Positions 37,601 through 48,339 of a DNA stretch of 64,000 nt are shown here, piece after piece. Numbering within the stretch: position 1 is the stretch's first letter; each line of letters begins with the position of its first letter. The position numbers were made by a program, and so were the translations under genes. The notes under the pieces were generated by a model, which saw only the letters and a program-made list of their open reading frames with translations, did no database searches and was not told the origin of the DNA. Source of the DNA: Elioraea sp. (GTDB lineage: Bacteria; Pseudomonadota; Alphaproteobacteria; Acetobacterales; Acetobacteraceae); assembly GCF_022842375.1 (NCBI RefSeq), contig NZ_JALHPR010000010.1:62001-126000 (forward strand). The letters run 5' to 3'.

Positions 37601-37991
37601 CGGCGGGACGCAGCTTTCGCTGGCGGGAAGCACGAGGGTGTTCGCCCTGCTGCCGCCGGCAGTCCCGCCCGTCGTTCCGCCGAGCGGCGGTGGCGAGGCG
37701 ACGGTGGCCGCCTCCGGCATCAATGCCGACGTGAACGCCGTGCTCGCGCTGCGCGACACCACGCGGCAGGCCCAGGGGGCAGAGGCTCTCGCCGCCGGAA
37801 CGGCCGGGTTCACACCCGCTGGCCTCGCCGAGACGCAGGGCTTCACGCCCGCCTCCGTCACGGTGGAGGGCGAGGACCCGGCGACGGTGTTCGCCAACAC
37901 GGTGCTGGCGACGCGCGTCGATGGGCTGTTGCCGCCGCCGACGCAGTATTTCAGCGGCTATGTCGCGCCCCCCATCCTGCCCGTACGGTAG
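34623..37991 (+). CDS. Two-partner secretion exoprotein (TpsA, filamentous haemagglutinin N-terminal domain)
   Basis: A 1122-residue secreted protein. After a signal ending AHAQA (about residue 28) comes the TPS secretion domain, with IFGQLSSNGRVVIANPNGIW containing the NPNGI motif. Residues about 680-920 carry imperfect repeats of about 35-40 residues built on GGxQxVTA...L, expected to form a right-handed beta helix. The C-terminus is Pro-rich and ends without a recognised toxin domain. Start: ATG 34623 behind AAGAGGTGGG; a GTG at 34611 is an alternative. The cognate transporter gene follows after 32 bp. An adhesin or matrix protein is likely. Confidence 0.9.
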   Translation: MQLSRWHVSRWMLFAGTALCAPGAHAQAPAPHTLPTGGSVLAGQASIAATAPNRLQVTQGSDRAVIGWQSFSIGSAATVDIRQPGAGSVSVQQVQGSDPSRIFGQLSSNGRVVIANPNGIWLGPEARVDAAGVVAGAGRMSGQAIGQFMADGQVRLDQAATPGAQVVNEGRISVTGGGLAALVGPTARNAGTIEARLGRVQIAGGEAATVDFDGDGLIAVRAAPGALAENTGRISADGGRVRMTVAEAKGVLAGAVNMGGVVEARSIGTDAGGITLGGVHAEGPAVTVAGRVDVSGGAAGQRGGSVAVLGDQVTVRQGARVDASGADGGGSVRVGGDARGASGTRAARTTRVEHGVTLAADATAAGNGGSVVLWADEAVSFAGLITARGAGAGAGGFAEVSGRLALDYAGTTDLTAASGRWGTLLLDPTNITVVTSGGTNTVPSPGTPGNVSLNAPALVTALGTADVELVATNNIVVNAAFTWASAGTLRLTAGNNITLSQAVTATGAGGLVVRADADGSGVGTANLNAGITLASGALDAQGASVRVGGGGNIRVGTTTGTIRLAATAGDVLVAGTSALRNTRVESDSGAIAVTASQDVLVRGSGGNGTWSRIAGGGTVSVSAGRDVELRAGTGANGDNFARITSGTGMTVTAARDVIVGTGTGAGVPAFNPTGTSLENAAGTQTITAGRNLLVQAGGARAAAAVTSGGMQVLDIGGRLDVTANGSGAIVSAGGGQTITRVGAITVTGGAAGFGASILNTGGDQAITASQALTLTGNAGGARIANTTGNQAVTAQSIALAASPSATVEIANANGAQTIAATGGLIRLVAAANAPARITNSGGAQGVSAATTLDLLASTGTGAASITNAGGGQTVTAETSITLSGNGAAAFITTTGGAQDVTTTGTLTLAAAAGATPLGLSETTPTAAPTPGSASIQSNPGTAPGVAAGAANQTVSAGAIAFAGAAGAAAIGLQDWRAITDSPGATPRYQSVLAGGTQLSLAGSTRVFALLPPAVPPVVPPSGGGEATVAASGINADVNAVLALRDTTRQAQGAEALAAGTAGFTPAGLAETQGFTPASVTVEGEDPATVFANTVLATRVDGLLPPPTQYFSGYVAPPILPVR

Positions 37992-38023
37992 GCGCATGAC
38001 GCACGCCGCATGACCCGCTCCGC

Positions 38024-39784
38024 ATGAGCCGTGGCACAGCACCCAGAAGGGGTGCGCACAGGCGACGGGCGCTGGCCGTTGCCGCCGCCCTGCTCGTCGG
38101 TGCGCCCGCACTCGCGCAGCAGCAGCTTCCGGCGCGGATCGACCCCGCACGCCTGCCGGGCCAGGCGCCCACCCCCGCCCCCGCCCCCGCCACGGCCCCG
38201 CCGGCGACGGAGCTTCCCGCGCAACCACGCTCGGGCCCGCCTGCGGGGGCCGAGAACCTGCGCTTCACGCTGACCGAGCTCCGCATCGACGGCGCGACGG
38301 CCTTCACGGCCGAGCAGCTTCGGCCCCTCTACGCCGCACGCCTCGGCACCGAGATCTCGGTGGCTGACCTCTACGCGATGGCCGATGCGATCACGGAACG
38401 GTACCGCGCGGGCGGGTTCCTGATCAGCCGCGCGCTCGTGCCGGCGCAGCGCATCGACAACGGCGTCGCGCGGCTGCAGGTGGTCGAGGGGTTCGTCTCC
38501 GAGGTCGGGCTGGGGCCGACGCCCGACGCCGTCCTGCAGGCCCGTGCTGAACGTGCGGTGCTCGGCGCGCGGCCACTGACGCTGCGCGCCCTCGAACGCT
38601 CGATCCTGCTGCTGAACGACCTGCCCGGCGTGACGGCGCAAGGGCTGATCGAGCCCGCACCCGCAGGCCCCGTCGGCGCCGCCCGCCTCTCCGTCACGGC
38701 CGAGAGCGCGCGGGTGTGGCAAGGCTATGTCGCGGTCGACAACCGCGGCAGCCGCTATGTCGGGCCGTGGCAGGCGACGGTGGGGGGCTCCGTCTCCTCG
38801 GTCATCCGGGCCTATGACCGGGTGGCCTTCCGCGTCGTCGGCGCCTCGCCGCTGAAGGAACTCCGCTACGGCGAGATCGGGTACGAGACGCCGATCGGCG
38901 CCGATGGCTGGACGATCGCCGCCTCGGCCTTCGTCTCGCGCTCCGACCCCGGCTTCACGCTGTCGCGGTTCGACACGGCTGGCGAGTCCGAAGGCTTCAG
39001 CCTCGGCGCGTCCTATCCGATCATCCGCACGCGGGCCGAGAACCTGCGCATCAGCATCGCCTTCACCCCCTACAACAGCCGCAATGACCTGTTCGGGAGG
39101 CGTGACGTTTCGCCTGCGTACGAGGATGACATGCGCCCGCTGCGCGCGGCACTCGCCTACGACATCGCCGATGGCTGGGGCGGGCTCAACGGTGCGACGG
39201 TCGAACTCAGCCAGGGGCTGAACGCCATGGGCGCTTCGCCGGAGGGCCGCGCCAACCCCTCCCGCCCCGGTGCGCAGAGCGACTTCACCCGCCTGGTGGC
39301 GGAAGCGTCGCGGCTCCAGGACCTCGGCATGATCGCCGATGGGCTCGGGCTGCTCGCGCTCGTGCGCGGGCAGTGGGCATTCGGCAACCCGCTGGTCGCC
39401 GCCGAGCAGTTCGGCGTCGGCGGTGCACGGATCGGGCGCGGCTACGACCCCTCCGAGATCGCCGGCGACAACGGCGTCGCCGGCACGCTCGAGCTGCAAT
39501 GGACCGCCGGCTTCGCACCCTCGCGCTACAGCTTCATGCGCGAGGCGACGATCCAGCCCTACCTGTTCTGGGATGCCGGCGTGGTGACGAACGCCAAGGG
39601 CGCCGACACGCCGTCAGCGAGCCTCGCCAGCACGGGGGCGGGTGTACGCCTCTGGCTCGGCGACGCCTTCGCCGCGGCGATCGAGGTGGCCAAGCCGCTG
39701 ACGCGCGGCCTCGGCACCGAGGTGCTGTCGGGCAGCGACGGCAAGGACCCGCGGCTGTTCGTCTCCTCGGTGATCCGGTTCTGA
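38024..39784 (+). CDS. Two-partner secretion outer-membrane transporter (TpsB, ShlB/FhaC family)
   Basis: A 586-residue Omp85-superfamily protein. A signal peptide to about residue 32 is followed by a proline/alanine linker, two POTRA domains (FTLTELRIDGATAFTAEQL; ALVPAQRIDNGVARLQVVEG), and a 16-strand barrel ending in DPRLFVSSVIRF with terminal phenylalanine. The barrel motif VGGARIGRGYDPSEIAGDNG corresponds to the family VRGY loop region. It secretes the TpsA encoded just upstream. Only one partner is visible. Confidence 0.92.
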   Translation: MSRGTAPRRGAHRRRALAVAAALLVGAPALAQQQLPARIDPARLPGQAPTPAPAPATAPPATELPAQPRSGPPAGAENLRFTLTELRIDGATAFTAEQLRPLYAARLGTEISVADLYAMADAITERYRAGGFLISRALVPAQRIDNGVARLQVVEGFVSEVGLGPTPDAVLQARAERAVLGARPLTLRALERSILLLNDLPGVTAQGLIEPAPAGPVGAARLSVTAESARVWQGYVAVDNRGSRYVGPWQATVGGSVSSVIRAYDRVAFRVVGASPLKELRYGEIGYETPIGADGWTIAASAFVSRSDPGFTLSRFDTAGESEGFSLGASYPIIRTRAENLRISIAFTPYNSRNDLFGRRDVSPAYEDDMRPLRAALAYDIADGWGGLNGATVELSQGLNAMGASPEGRANPSRPGAQSDFTRLVAEASRLQDLGMIADGLGLLALVRGQWAFGNPLVAAEQFGVGGARIGRGYDPSEIAGDNGVAGTLELQWTAGFAPSRYSFMREATIQPYLFWDAGVVTNAKGADTPSASLASTGAGVRLWLGDAFAAAIEVAKPLTRGLGTEVLSGSDGKDPRLFVSSVIRF

Positions 39785-39826
39785 GCCGCGCTTGCCGGGC
39801 GCGGCGCCCGGCCCCACCTCATCCGC

Positions 39827-40387
39827 ATGGATCACATTGCCGAGCAGATCTTCGACGCATCCATGGCCCAGGCCCGCGAGAGCGGGTGGGACGCGCTGGC
39901 GCTTGACCGCGTGGCGGAAGGCCTCGGCATCCCGCTGGCCGACATTGCCCGCCGCTTCCCCGACGCGGATGCGATCGCCGACGCGCAATTCCGCCGCCTG
40001 CTGCGCGCCATGCTGGCCGACCCCGAGGAGGGGGCGGAGGCCTTCGCCGCGCTCTCGCCGCACCAGCGCGCCACCGCCGTGCTCTGGCGCTGGTTCTCGG
40101 CCGCGCAGCCTGACCGCCGTGTGGTGGCCGACATGCTGAAGGTGAAGGCCTGGCCGAGCCACCCCCACACCTGGGTGCCGATGGTGTTCAACCTCTCGCG
40201 GCTGATCCACTGGGTGAGGGCGGCGGCCCACCTGCACCGTGGCGGCATCGCCCGGATGGCCGAGGAGGTGGGGCTAACGGCGGCGTTCCTCGCCGCACTT
40301 GCCGCCTTCGCGGTGGATGGCACCGAGGATGCGGCGCGCACCCGCCGCGTGCTCGAGGGCGCGGTCGCGCGCGTTCCGCTCGGCTGA
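39827..40387 (+). CDS. TetR/COQ9-like helical protein
   Basis: A 186-residue all-alpha protein. The first 60 residues look like a TetR-type helix-turn-helix (ALDRVAEGLGIPLADIARRF, then FPDADAI). The C-terminal segment HTWVPMVFNLSRLIHWVRAA resembles the COQ9-like group related to TetR proteins. I recall similar proteins in Rhodospirillales without a known target. It may regulate the preceding secretion genes (43 bp away) or act on ubiquinone-like lipids; neither is shown. Confidence 0.65.
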   Translation: MDHIAEQIFDASMAQARESGWDALALDRVAEGLGIPLADIARRFPDADAIADAQFRRLLRAMLADPEEGAEAFAALSPHQRATAVLWRWFSAAQPDRRVVADMLKVKAWPSHPHTWVPMVFNLSRLIHWVRAAAHLHRGGIARMAEEVGLTAAFLAALAAFAVDGTEDAARTRRVLEGAVARVPLG

Positions 40388-40415
40388 CCCGCCGCGCCTT
40401 GCGTGGCCGGCCCTC

Positions 40416-42953
<2,538 letters not shown>

Positions 42954-43067
42954 GCGCTCGTCCGATGTTCGCGGTCATTCACCCAGGGGCATCGTCCCAT
43001 GGTGCGGTGCACACGACGTTAACACCTGAATGCGCGGGCAGGCGTCAAAAACTGTCGATGGCTGGAT

Positions 43068-44042
43068 TCACGCCCCGCCAAGCCATTGCGACAGGGCGTG
43101 CAGCAGCGGCAATCCAGCCAACAGGTTGAATGGAAACGTGATGCCGAGCGAGGCAGTCAGGTAGATGCCCGGGCTCGCCTCCGGCAGTGCAGCGCGGCAG
43201 GCAGCCGGGGCATCGATGTAGGACGCCGACGCACAGACGGCGCCGAGCACGAACGCCCCGCCGGTCCCGAGACCCGCGACATGGCCCGCCACGACGCCGA
43301 GCGTGCCGAACACCAGCGGGGCGACGATGGCAAACCCCGTCATGAACCGCCCGACGGTGGCGAAGTCGCGCACCTGGCGCGCGGCCGTCATGCCCATCTC
43401 AAGCAGGAACAGCATCAGGATGCCGCGGAAGAGGTGTTCGTAGAACGGCGCGATCTGCGACCAGCCCCTGTCGCCGGCGAGCGCGCCGATCACCATCCCG
43501 CCCGACAGCAGCAGGATGCCGCGACCCCTCAGCGTATCGGCCACCAGTTGCCCGATGCTCGCGCGACCAGAGGCCCGGCCGAGCGACCAGCGGGCAAGCA
43601 TGAGCGCGACGATGACACCCCATTCCATGATCGCGACGACCGCCGTCATGTAGCCCTCCGCCGGCGTTCCGGCAGCGCGCGCGAAAGCCATCGCGGCGAA
43701 GAACGTGACCGAGGAGACCGAGCCGTAGTGGGCCGCGACCGCGGCGGCGTTCGATACGTCGAACCGCCCGAGGCTGCGCAGCACGACGAAGGAGGCGATC
43801 GGGATCACGATCGTCAGCAGCGCGGCGACCGCGACGAGCGGCGCGATCGCGGCAAGCCCCGCGAGCGCAAGTTCACGCCCGCCGACGAGCCCGATCGAGA
43901 ACAGCAGGTAGATCGACAGCAGCTTCAGCACCGGCTCGGGCAGTTCGAGCTCGCTTCGGATGAAGCCCGCGATCGCGCCGAGCACGAAGGCCAGCACGAT
44001 GGGCGAGATCAGGTTGGCGAGCAGCAGGTCGAAGCCAGGCAT
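43068..44042 (-). CDS. SbtA-type sodium-dependent bicarbonate transporter
   Basis: A 324-residue inner-membrane protein with about ten hydrophobic helices, in the SbtA family. The N-terminal half has SELELPEPVLKLLSIYLLFSIG and the C-terminal PEASPGIYLTASLGITFPFN matches the conserved SbtA motif. SbtA takes up bicarbonate with Na+. The PII-like partner SbtB is not adjacent. A LysR gene lies directly upstream on the same strand, with a T-N11-A palindrome in the gap, suggesting specific control. Confidence 0.87.
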   Translation of the reverse strand: MPGFDLLLANLISPIVLAFVLGAIAGFIRSELELPEPVLKLLSIYLLFSIGLVGGRELALAGLAAIAPLVAVAALLTIVIPIASFVVLRSLGRFDVSNAAAVAAHYGSVSSVTFFAAMAFARAAGTPAEGYMTAVVAIMEWGVIVALMLARWSLGRASGRASIGQLVADTLRGRGILLLSGGMVIGALAGDRGWSQIAPFYEHLFRGILMLFLLEMGMTAARQVRDFATVGRFMTGFAIVAPLVFGTLGVVAGHVAGLGTGGAFVLGAVCASASYIDAPAACRAALPEASPGIYLTASLGITFPFNLLAGLPLLHALSQWLGGA

Positions 44043-44111
44043 GGCAGCCTCCGGTGCGGGGAACGCGCCGGGGCTGTAGCCCCCCTACCTCATCAGGGGA
44101 AATTGGAAATC

Positions 44112-44124
44112 TCGGCTCAGCCGA
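44112..44124 (-). promoter_or_regulatory. Candidate LysR-type operator (T-N11-A palindrome)
   Basis: TCGGCTCAGCCGA is a perfect 6-bp dyad around one base and fits the T-N11-A rule for LysR regulators. It lies 70 bp upstream of the transporter start and 10 bp beyond the LysR stop codon. It could also act as a weak hairpin terminator for the LysR gene. Confidence 0.5.
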
Positions 44125-44133
44125 TAAGTTTTC

Positions 44134-45009
44134 CTAATGGCCAAACGCATCCGCCACGAAGCGCGCGAAGGCCTGGGCCGCCGGTGGCGCGCCGGCGCGC
44201 GTGGCCACGCACACCACCGTGTCGGCCAGCGCCGGCAGCCTGCCCGCGGGCATCGGCGCAAGGCCTGGCGGCATCATGGTGCGCGGCAGCACCGTGACGC
44301 CGAGGCCCGCCCGCACCGCCGCGGCAACGCCCGCGAGCGAGGGGCTCGTATAGACGATGCTCCACGGTGCCCCTGCCGCGGAGAGGGCCGCGATCGCCCG
44401 CGCGCGGTAGACGCAGGGTTCGGGCGACAGCGCGAGCCGCACGGGCAGGGCAGGACCCGCCGGCACGTCGGCCGCCCCGGCCCAGACCAGGCGTTCGCGC
44501 CACACCGGCACCGCGCCGGGGTGGATGCTGCGCGGCTCCTGCTTGATGACCACCACGTCATAGCTCCGCCGCCCGAGGCCCTTCAGCAGGTCGAGCGTCA
44601 GGGCGCAGGTGGTCTGCAGCCGCACGGCAGGGTGGCGGTGGACGAAGCGTGCCAGGATGTCGGGCAGGAAGAAGGTGGCGATGTCCTCCGGGCTGCCGAA
44701 CCGCACCTCGCCGGCATCGGCTGAGGGCTTCAGCGCGGCTGCGGCACCATCGGCGAGGTCGAGGATCTGCTTGGCATAGCCGAGCAGCGTCTCGCCGGCG
44801 GCGGTGAGCGCGATGCGCTGGCCGCGCACCACCAGCGTCTCGCCAAGCAGCACCTCGAGTTTCCTGATCTGCTGAGTCACCGCCGGCTGGGTGCGGCCGA
44901 CGCGTTCCGCCGTACGCGTGAAGCTGCGGGTCTCGGCCAGCGTGCGGAAGCTGCGCAGCACGGCGGTGTCGAGGTCGATCAGGCGCTTCGGGGGTGGGGC
45001 CTTGGCCAT
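44134..45009 (-). CDS. LysR family transcriptional regulator
   Basis: A 291-residue regulator. The winged HTH is at about residues 14-75 (LRSFRTLAETRSFTRTAERV, QPAVTQQIRKLE), followed by the periplasmic-binding-like effector domain (VRFGSPEDIATFFLPDILARF). The start is MAKAPPPKRL at 45009; upstream codons of the open frame run into the opposite-strand dehydrogenase. It is divergent from the glycan cluster (64 bp) and precedes the SbtA gene by 91 bp. Control of the transporter is the simplest proposal; control of the dehydrogenase is also possible. Confidence 0.93.
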   Translation of the reverse strand: MAKAPPPKRLIDLDTAVLRSFRTLAETRSFTRTAERVGRTQPAVTQQIRKLEVLLGETLVVRGQRIALTAAGETLLGYAKQILDLADGAAAALKPSADAGEVRFGSPEDIATFFLPDILARFVHRHPAVRLQTTCALTLDLLKGLGRRSYDVVVIKQEPRSIHPGAVPVWRERLVWAGAADVPAGPALPVRLALSPEPCVYRARAIAALSAAGAPWSIVYTSPSLAGVAAAVRAGLGVTVLPRTMMPPGLAPMPAGRLPALADTVVCVATRAGAPPAAQAFARFVADAFGH

Positions 45010-45073
45010 CGAGGCAGAAGATACCAGGACGCGGCGGTTGACACGACCCGCGCCGCAGCCTACCCGCGCGGCC

Positions 45074-46420
45074 ATGGACGCCCCCACCGCTTCACACGCC
45101 GCCTCGCTCGCCGCCAGGATTGCCGCCCGCACCGCCACGGTCGCGATCATCGGCCTCGGCTATGTCGGGCTGCCGCTCGCGCGCATATTCGTCGAGCGGG
45201 GCTTCCCCGTGCTCGGCTTCGACACCGATCCCGCGAAGGTCACGGCACTCGCCGCTGGCCGTTCCTACATCCACCATATCGGGCCAGAGGTGATCGGCGC
45301 GCTCAACGCCACCGGCCGCTTCGCCGTGACAGCCGATCCAGCGCGGCTGGGCGAGGCCGATGCGCTGCTGATCTGCGTGCCGACGCCGCTGACGCGCCAC
45401 CGCGAACCGGACATGACCTATGTCGTGGCCACCGCCGAGACCATCGCCGCCACGCTGCGCCCCGGCCAGCTCGTCATCCTCGAGAGCAGCACCTATCCCG
45501 GCACGACGGCGGAGGTGGTCAAGCCCATCCTCGAGCGCGCGGGCCTCCGTTCCGGGACCGACATCTTCCTCGCCTACTCGCCCGAGCGCGAGGACCCCGG
45601 CAACATCGACCATTCGACGAGCCGCATCCCCAAGGTGGTCGGCGCCGAGGGTGAGGATGCGCTGGCCCTCTCGCTCGCCCTCTACGACGCCGTCGTGCCC
45701 CGAACCGTGCCGGTCTCAAGTGCCGCGACGGCCGAGGCGGTGAAGCTCACCGAGAACATCTTCCGCGCGGTGAACATCGCACTCGTCAACGAGCTGAAGC
45801 AGATCTACGCCGCGATGGGCATCGATGTGTGGGAGGTGATCAACGCCGCCGCGACCAAGCCGTTCGGCTTCATGCCGTTCTGGCCAGGCCCCGGCCTCGG
45901 CGGGCACTGCATCCCGATCGATCCGTTCTACCTCACCTGGAAGGCGCGCGAGCACGAGGTGGCGACACGCTTCATCGAGCTCGCCGGCGAGATCAACACC
46001 GCCATGCCGCGCTGGGTCGTGCAGCGCCTGGCCGATGCGCTGAACGATCGTGCCGGGAAGGGATTGAAGGGCGCGCGCATCCTGCTGCTCGGTGCGGCCT
46101 ACAAGAAAAACGTCGACGACATGCGCGAGAGCCCGACGCTCAAGATCATCGAGCTGCTGGAGGAGCGTGGCGCCGCGGTGGACTACCACGACCCGTACGT
46201 TCCGGAGATCCGCCCCTCGCGCGAATATCCGCACCTCGCCGGCCGGCGCTCGGTGCCGTGGGACCTCGCTGCCTTCGGCGGTTACGACGCCGCGATGATC
46301 GTGACCGACCATGACGGGCTCGACTATGCCGGGCTGCTCGCCGCCGCTCCCCTCGTGGTCGATACCCGCAACGCCTGCCGCCGTGCCGGGGCGGATGGGC
46401 CGACGCTGGTCCTCGCCTGA
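45074..46420 (+). CDS. Nucleotide-sugar dehydrogenase (UDP-GlcNAc 6-dehydrogenase type, WbpA/WecC-like)
   Basis: A 448-residue NAD-dependent enzyme oxidising the C6 hydroxyl of a UDP-sugar to a carboxylate in two steps. The Rossmann motif IIGLGYVGLPLA (about residues 25-36) and catalytic C279 in GGHCIPIDPFY are present. HREPDMTYVVATAETIA and NIFRAVNIALVNELK fit the UDP-N-acetylhexosamine branch rather than UDP-glucose dehydrogenase. It opens the rightward surface-glycan cluster and the neighbouring DegT aminotransferase suggests a 2,3-diamino uronic acid or related sugar. Confidence 0.88.
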   Translation: MDAPTASHAASLAARIAARTATVAIIGLGYVGLPLARIFVERGFPVLGFDTDPAKVTALAAGRSYIHHIGPEVIGALNATGRFAVTADPARLGEADALLICVPTPLTRHREPDMTYVVATAETIAATLRPGQLVILESSTYPGTTAEVVKPILERAGLRSGTDIFLAYSPEREDPGNIDHSTSRIPKVVGAEGEDALALSLALYDAVVPRTVPVSSAATAEAVKLTENIFRAVNIALVNELKQIYAAMGIDVWEVINAAATKPFGFMPFWPGPGLGGHCIPIDPFYLTWKAREHEVATRFIELAGEINTAMPRWVVQRLADALNDRAGKGLKGARILLLGAAYKKNVDDMRESPTLKIIELLEERGAAVDYHDPYVPEIRPSREYPHLAGRRSVPWDLAAFGGYDAAMIVTDHDGLDYAGLLAAAPLVVDTRNACRRAGADGPTLVLA

Positions 46421-46487
46421 CGCAGCATTGCAGCGCCCACCGTGGGCGGGGTTGACGTTCACGGCGTGAACAGCGTAGACGCGAGCC

Positions 46488-47165
46488 GTGCCAGCTACGC
46501 AACCAGCCCGCGCCGCGCCGCGCGCGCGCGCCGATGCCGAGGACCCAGCGATTCTCCTCGGCCTTCTGGCCGCCGTCGAACGCGATGCGGAACAAACCCA
46601 GCGCGGCCTTGCGCGCGAACTCGGCATCGCGCTCGGGCTGACCAACGCCTACCTGAAGCGCTGCGTGCGCAAGGGCCTGGTGAAGGTGCGCACCGCGCCC
46701 GTGCGCCGCTACGCCTACTACCTCACCCCGCGCGGCATGACCGAGAAGGGCCGACTGACGGCGCAGTACCTCTCCGACAGCCTTTCCTTCTACCGCCGCG
46801 CCCGCGCCGCCTGCACGCTGCTGACTGACCATCTCGCCGCCACCGGCCGCCGCCACGTGGCGCTGATCGGTGCCGGAGACCTTGCCGAGGTGGTGATGCT
46901 GAGTGCCGCCGATTCGGGCCTCGCCGTCACCGCAATCATCGACCCCACAGGCCACAACCGCCGCTGCGCCGGCCACGTTGTGACCACCGCCGCACCGCGC
47001 GGCCTCGTGGCCGATGCGCTGATCATCGCCGCGGCTGACGCCGATGGGTCGCTCCGTGCCACAGCAGCGTCACTTGCCGCGCGCCTCCGCCTTCCGCCCG
47101 ATGCCATCGTGATGCCCGAGTTGGCGCGCGTGGTCGCCACCGTCGCCACCGAGGAGAGCGCCTGA
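46488..47165 (+). CDS. Winged-helix protein with Rossmann-like C-terminal domain, cluster regulator candidate
   Basis: A 225-residue protein starting at a GTG. Residues about 20-80 form a winged helix (QTQRGLARELGIALGLTNAYLKRC, then VRRYAYYLTPRGMTEKGRL). Residues about 117-215 look like a nucleotide- or CoA-binding Rossmann domain (HVALIGAGDLAEVVMLSAADSGL, VTAIIDP). Such fused regulators occur, from memory, in alphaproteobacterial polysaccharide clusters. It may sense a sugar nucleotide or redox cofactor; the ligand is unknown. Its stop overlaps the aminotransferase start (TGATG). Confidence 0.72.
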   Translation: MPATQPARAAPRARADAEDPAILLGLLAAVERDAEQTQRGLARELGIALGLTNAYLKRCVRKGLVKVRTAPVRRYAYYLTPRGMTEKGRLTAQYLSDSLSFYRRARAACTLLTDHLAATGRRHVALIGAGDLAEVVMLSAADSGLAVTAIIDPTGHNRRCAGHVVTTAAPRGLVADALIIAAADADGSLRATAASLAARLRLPPDAIVMPELARVVATVATEESA

Positions 47166-48331
47166 TGCCAGACCTGATTCCCGACACCGCCGCGAAGCCC
47201 CAGGCGCCCATCGCCTTCATCGACCTCGACGCACAGCGCCGCGCGATCGGTGCACGGATGGAGGAGGCGATCCTACGCGTCGTGCGCTCGACGCAGTACA
47301 TCCTCGGCCCCGAGGTGCGGCAGCTCGAAGCCGAGCTCTCGGCCTTCGCCGGCGTGCCGCACACGCTCTCCTGCGCCAACGGCACCGATGCGCTGGCGCT
47401 CGCGCTGATGGCGTGGAACCTGCGCCCGGGCGATGCCGTGTTCTGCCCAGCCTTCACCTTCGCCGCCACCGCCGAGGTCGTCGCCTGGCTGGGGGCAACG
47501 CCCGTCTTCGTCGATGTGCGCGAGGACAGCTTCAACATGGACCCCGCGAGCCTCGAGGCCGGCATCGAGACGGCGAAGCGCGCGGGCCTCGCGCCGCGTG
47601 CCGTCATCACCGTCGACCTGTTCGGCCAGCCGGCGGATTACGACGCGCTGCTTCCCATCGCGCGCGCTGCCGGCCTCAAGGTTCTCGTCGACGCGGCGCA
47701 GAGCTTCGGCGCCACCCACCACGGCACGCATGTCGCGGCGATCGGCGACATGGCGGCGACAAGCTTCTTTCCCGCCAAGCCGCTCGGCTGCTACGGCGAC
47801 GGTGGCGCGGTGTTCTGCCACGATCCCGAAACGCTCGACGTGCTGCAATCGCTCCGCGTGCACGGGCAGGACAACCAGGACAAGTACGAGAATGTCCGCG
47901 TCGGCATGAACGGGCGGCTCGATACGATGCAGGCCGCCGTGCTGATCGAGAAGCTGCGCGTGTTCCCCGATGAGATCGCCGCGCGCCAGCGCGTGGCCGA
48001 CCGATACAACGCCGCACTTGCCGATGTGGCGATCGTGCCCAGCGTCGCCGCCCACAACGTCTCGGTCTGGGCGCAGTACACGCTGCGCATCCCTGGCCGC
48101 AACAGGGCGGACGTGCTCGCCGCGCTGAAGGCGCGCGGCGTGCCGACGGCGATCTACTACCCGAAGCCGCTGCATCACCAGAAGGCCTATGCGCGCCACC
48201 CCATCGCCGGCAACGGCCTGCCGGTGAGCGAGCGGCTGGCGGCCGAGGTATTCAGCATCCCGTTCCACCCCTATCTCGACGAACCCACGCAGGACCGGAT
48301 CATTTCGGCCATGCGCGAGGTTCTCGCCTGA
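47165..48331 (+). CDS. DegT/DnrJ/EryC1-family sugar aminotransferase (WbpE-like)
   Basis: A 388-residue PLP enzyme aminating a keto-sugar nucleotide. K205 in FFPAKPLGCYGDGG should bind PLP, and the opening IAFIDLDAQRRAIGARMEEA and YILGPEVRQLEAEL agree with WbpE-type enzymes that act on UDP-3-keto-GlcNAcA. That would need a WbpB-type oxidase, not seen in the window. It is coupled to the winged-helix gene. Another keto-sugar substrate is possible. Confidence 0.9.
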   Translation: MPDLIPDTAAKPQAPIAFIDLDAQRRAIGARMEEAILRVVRSTQYILGPEVRQLEAELSAFAGVPHTLSCANGTDALALALMAWNLRPGDAVFCPAFTFAATAEVVAWLGATPVFVDVREDSFNMDPASLEAGIETAKRAGLAPRAVITVDLFGQPADYDALLPIARAAGLKVLVDAAQSFGATHHGTHVAAIGDMAATSFFPAKPLGCYGDGGAVFCHDPETLDVLQSLRVHGQDNQDKYENVRVGMNGRLDTMQAAVLIEKLRVFPDEIAARQRVADRYNAALADVAIVPSVAAHNVSVWAQYTLRIPGRNRADVLAALKARGVPTAIYYPKPLHHQKAYARHPIAGNGLPVSERLAAEVFSIPFHPYLDEPTQDRIISAMREVLA

Positions 48332-48339
48332 GGCTCGCG

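Noticed and set aside
35843-38228. Minus-strand open frames of 577 and 557 residues opposite the TpsA gene
   Set aside because: Antisense shadows of a repeat-rich gene, with low-complexity Val/Pro/Ala or Arg/Gly composition.
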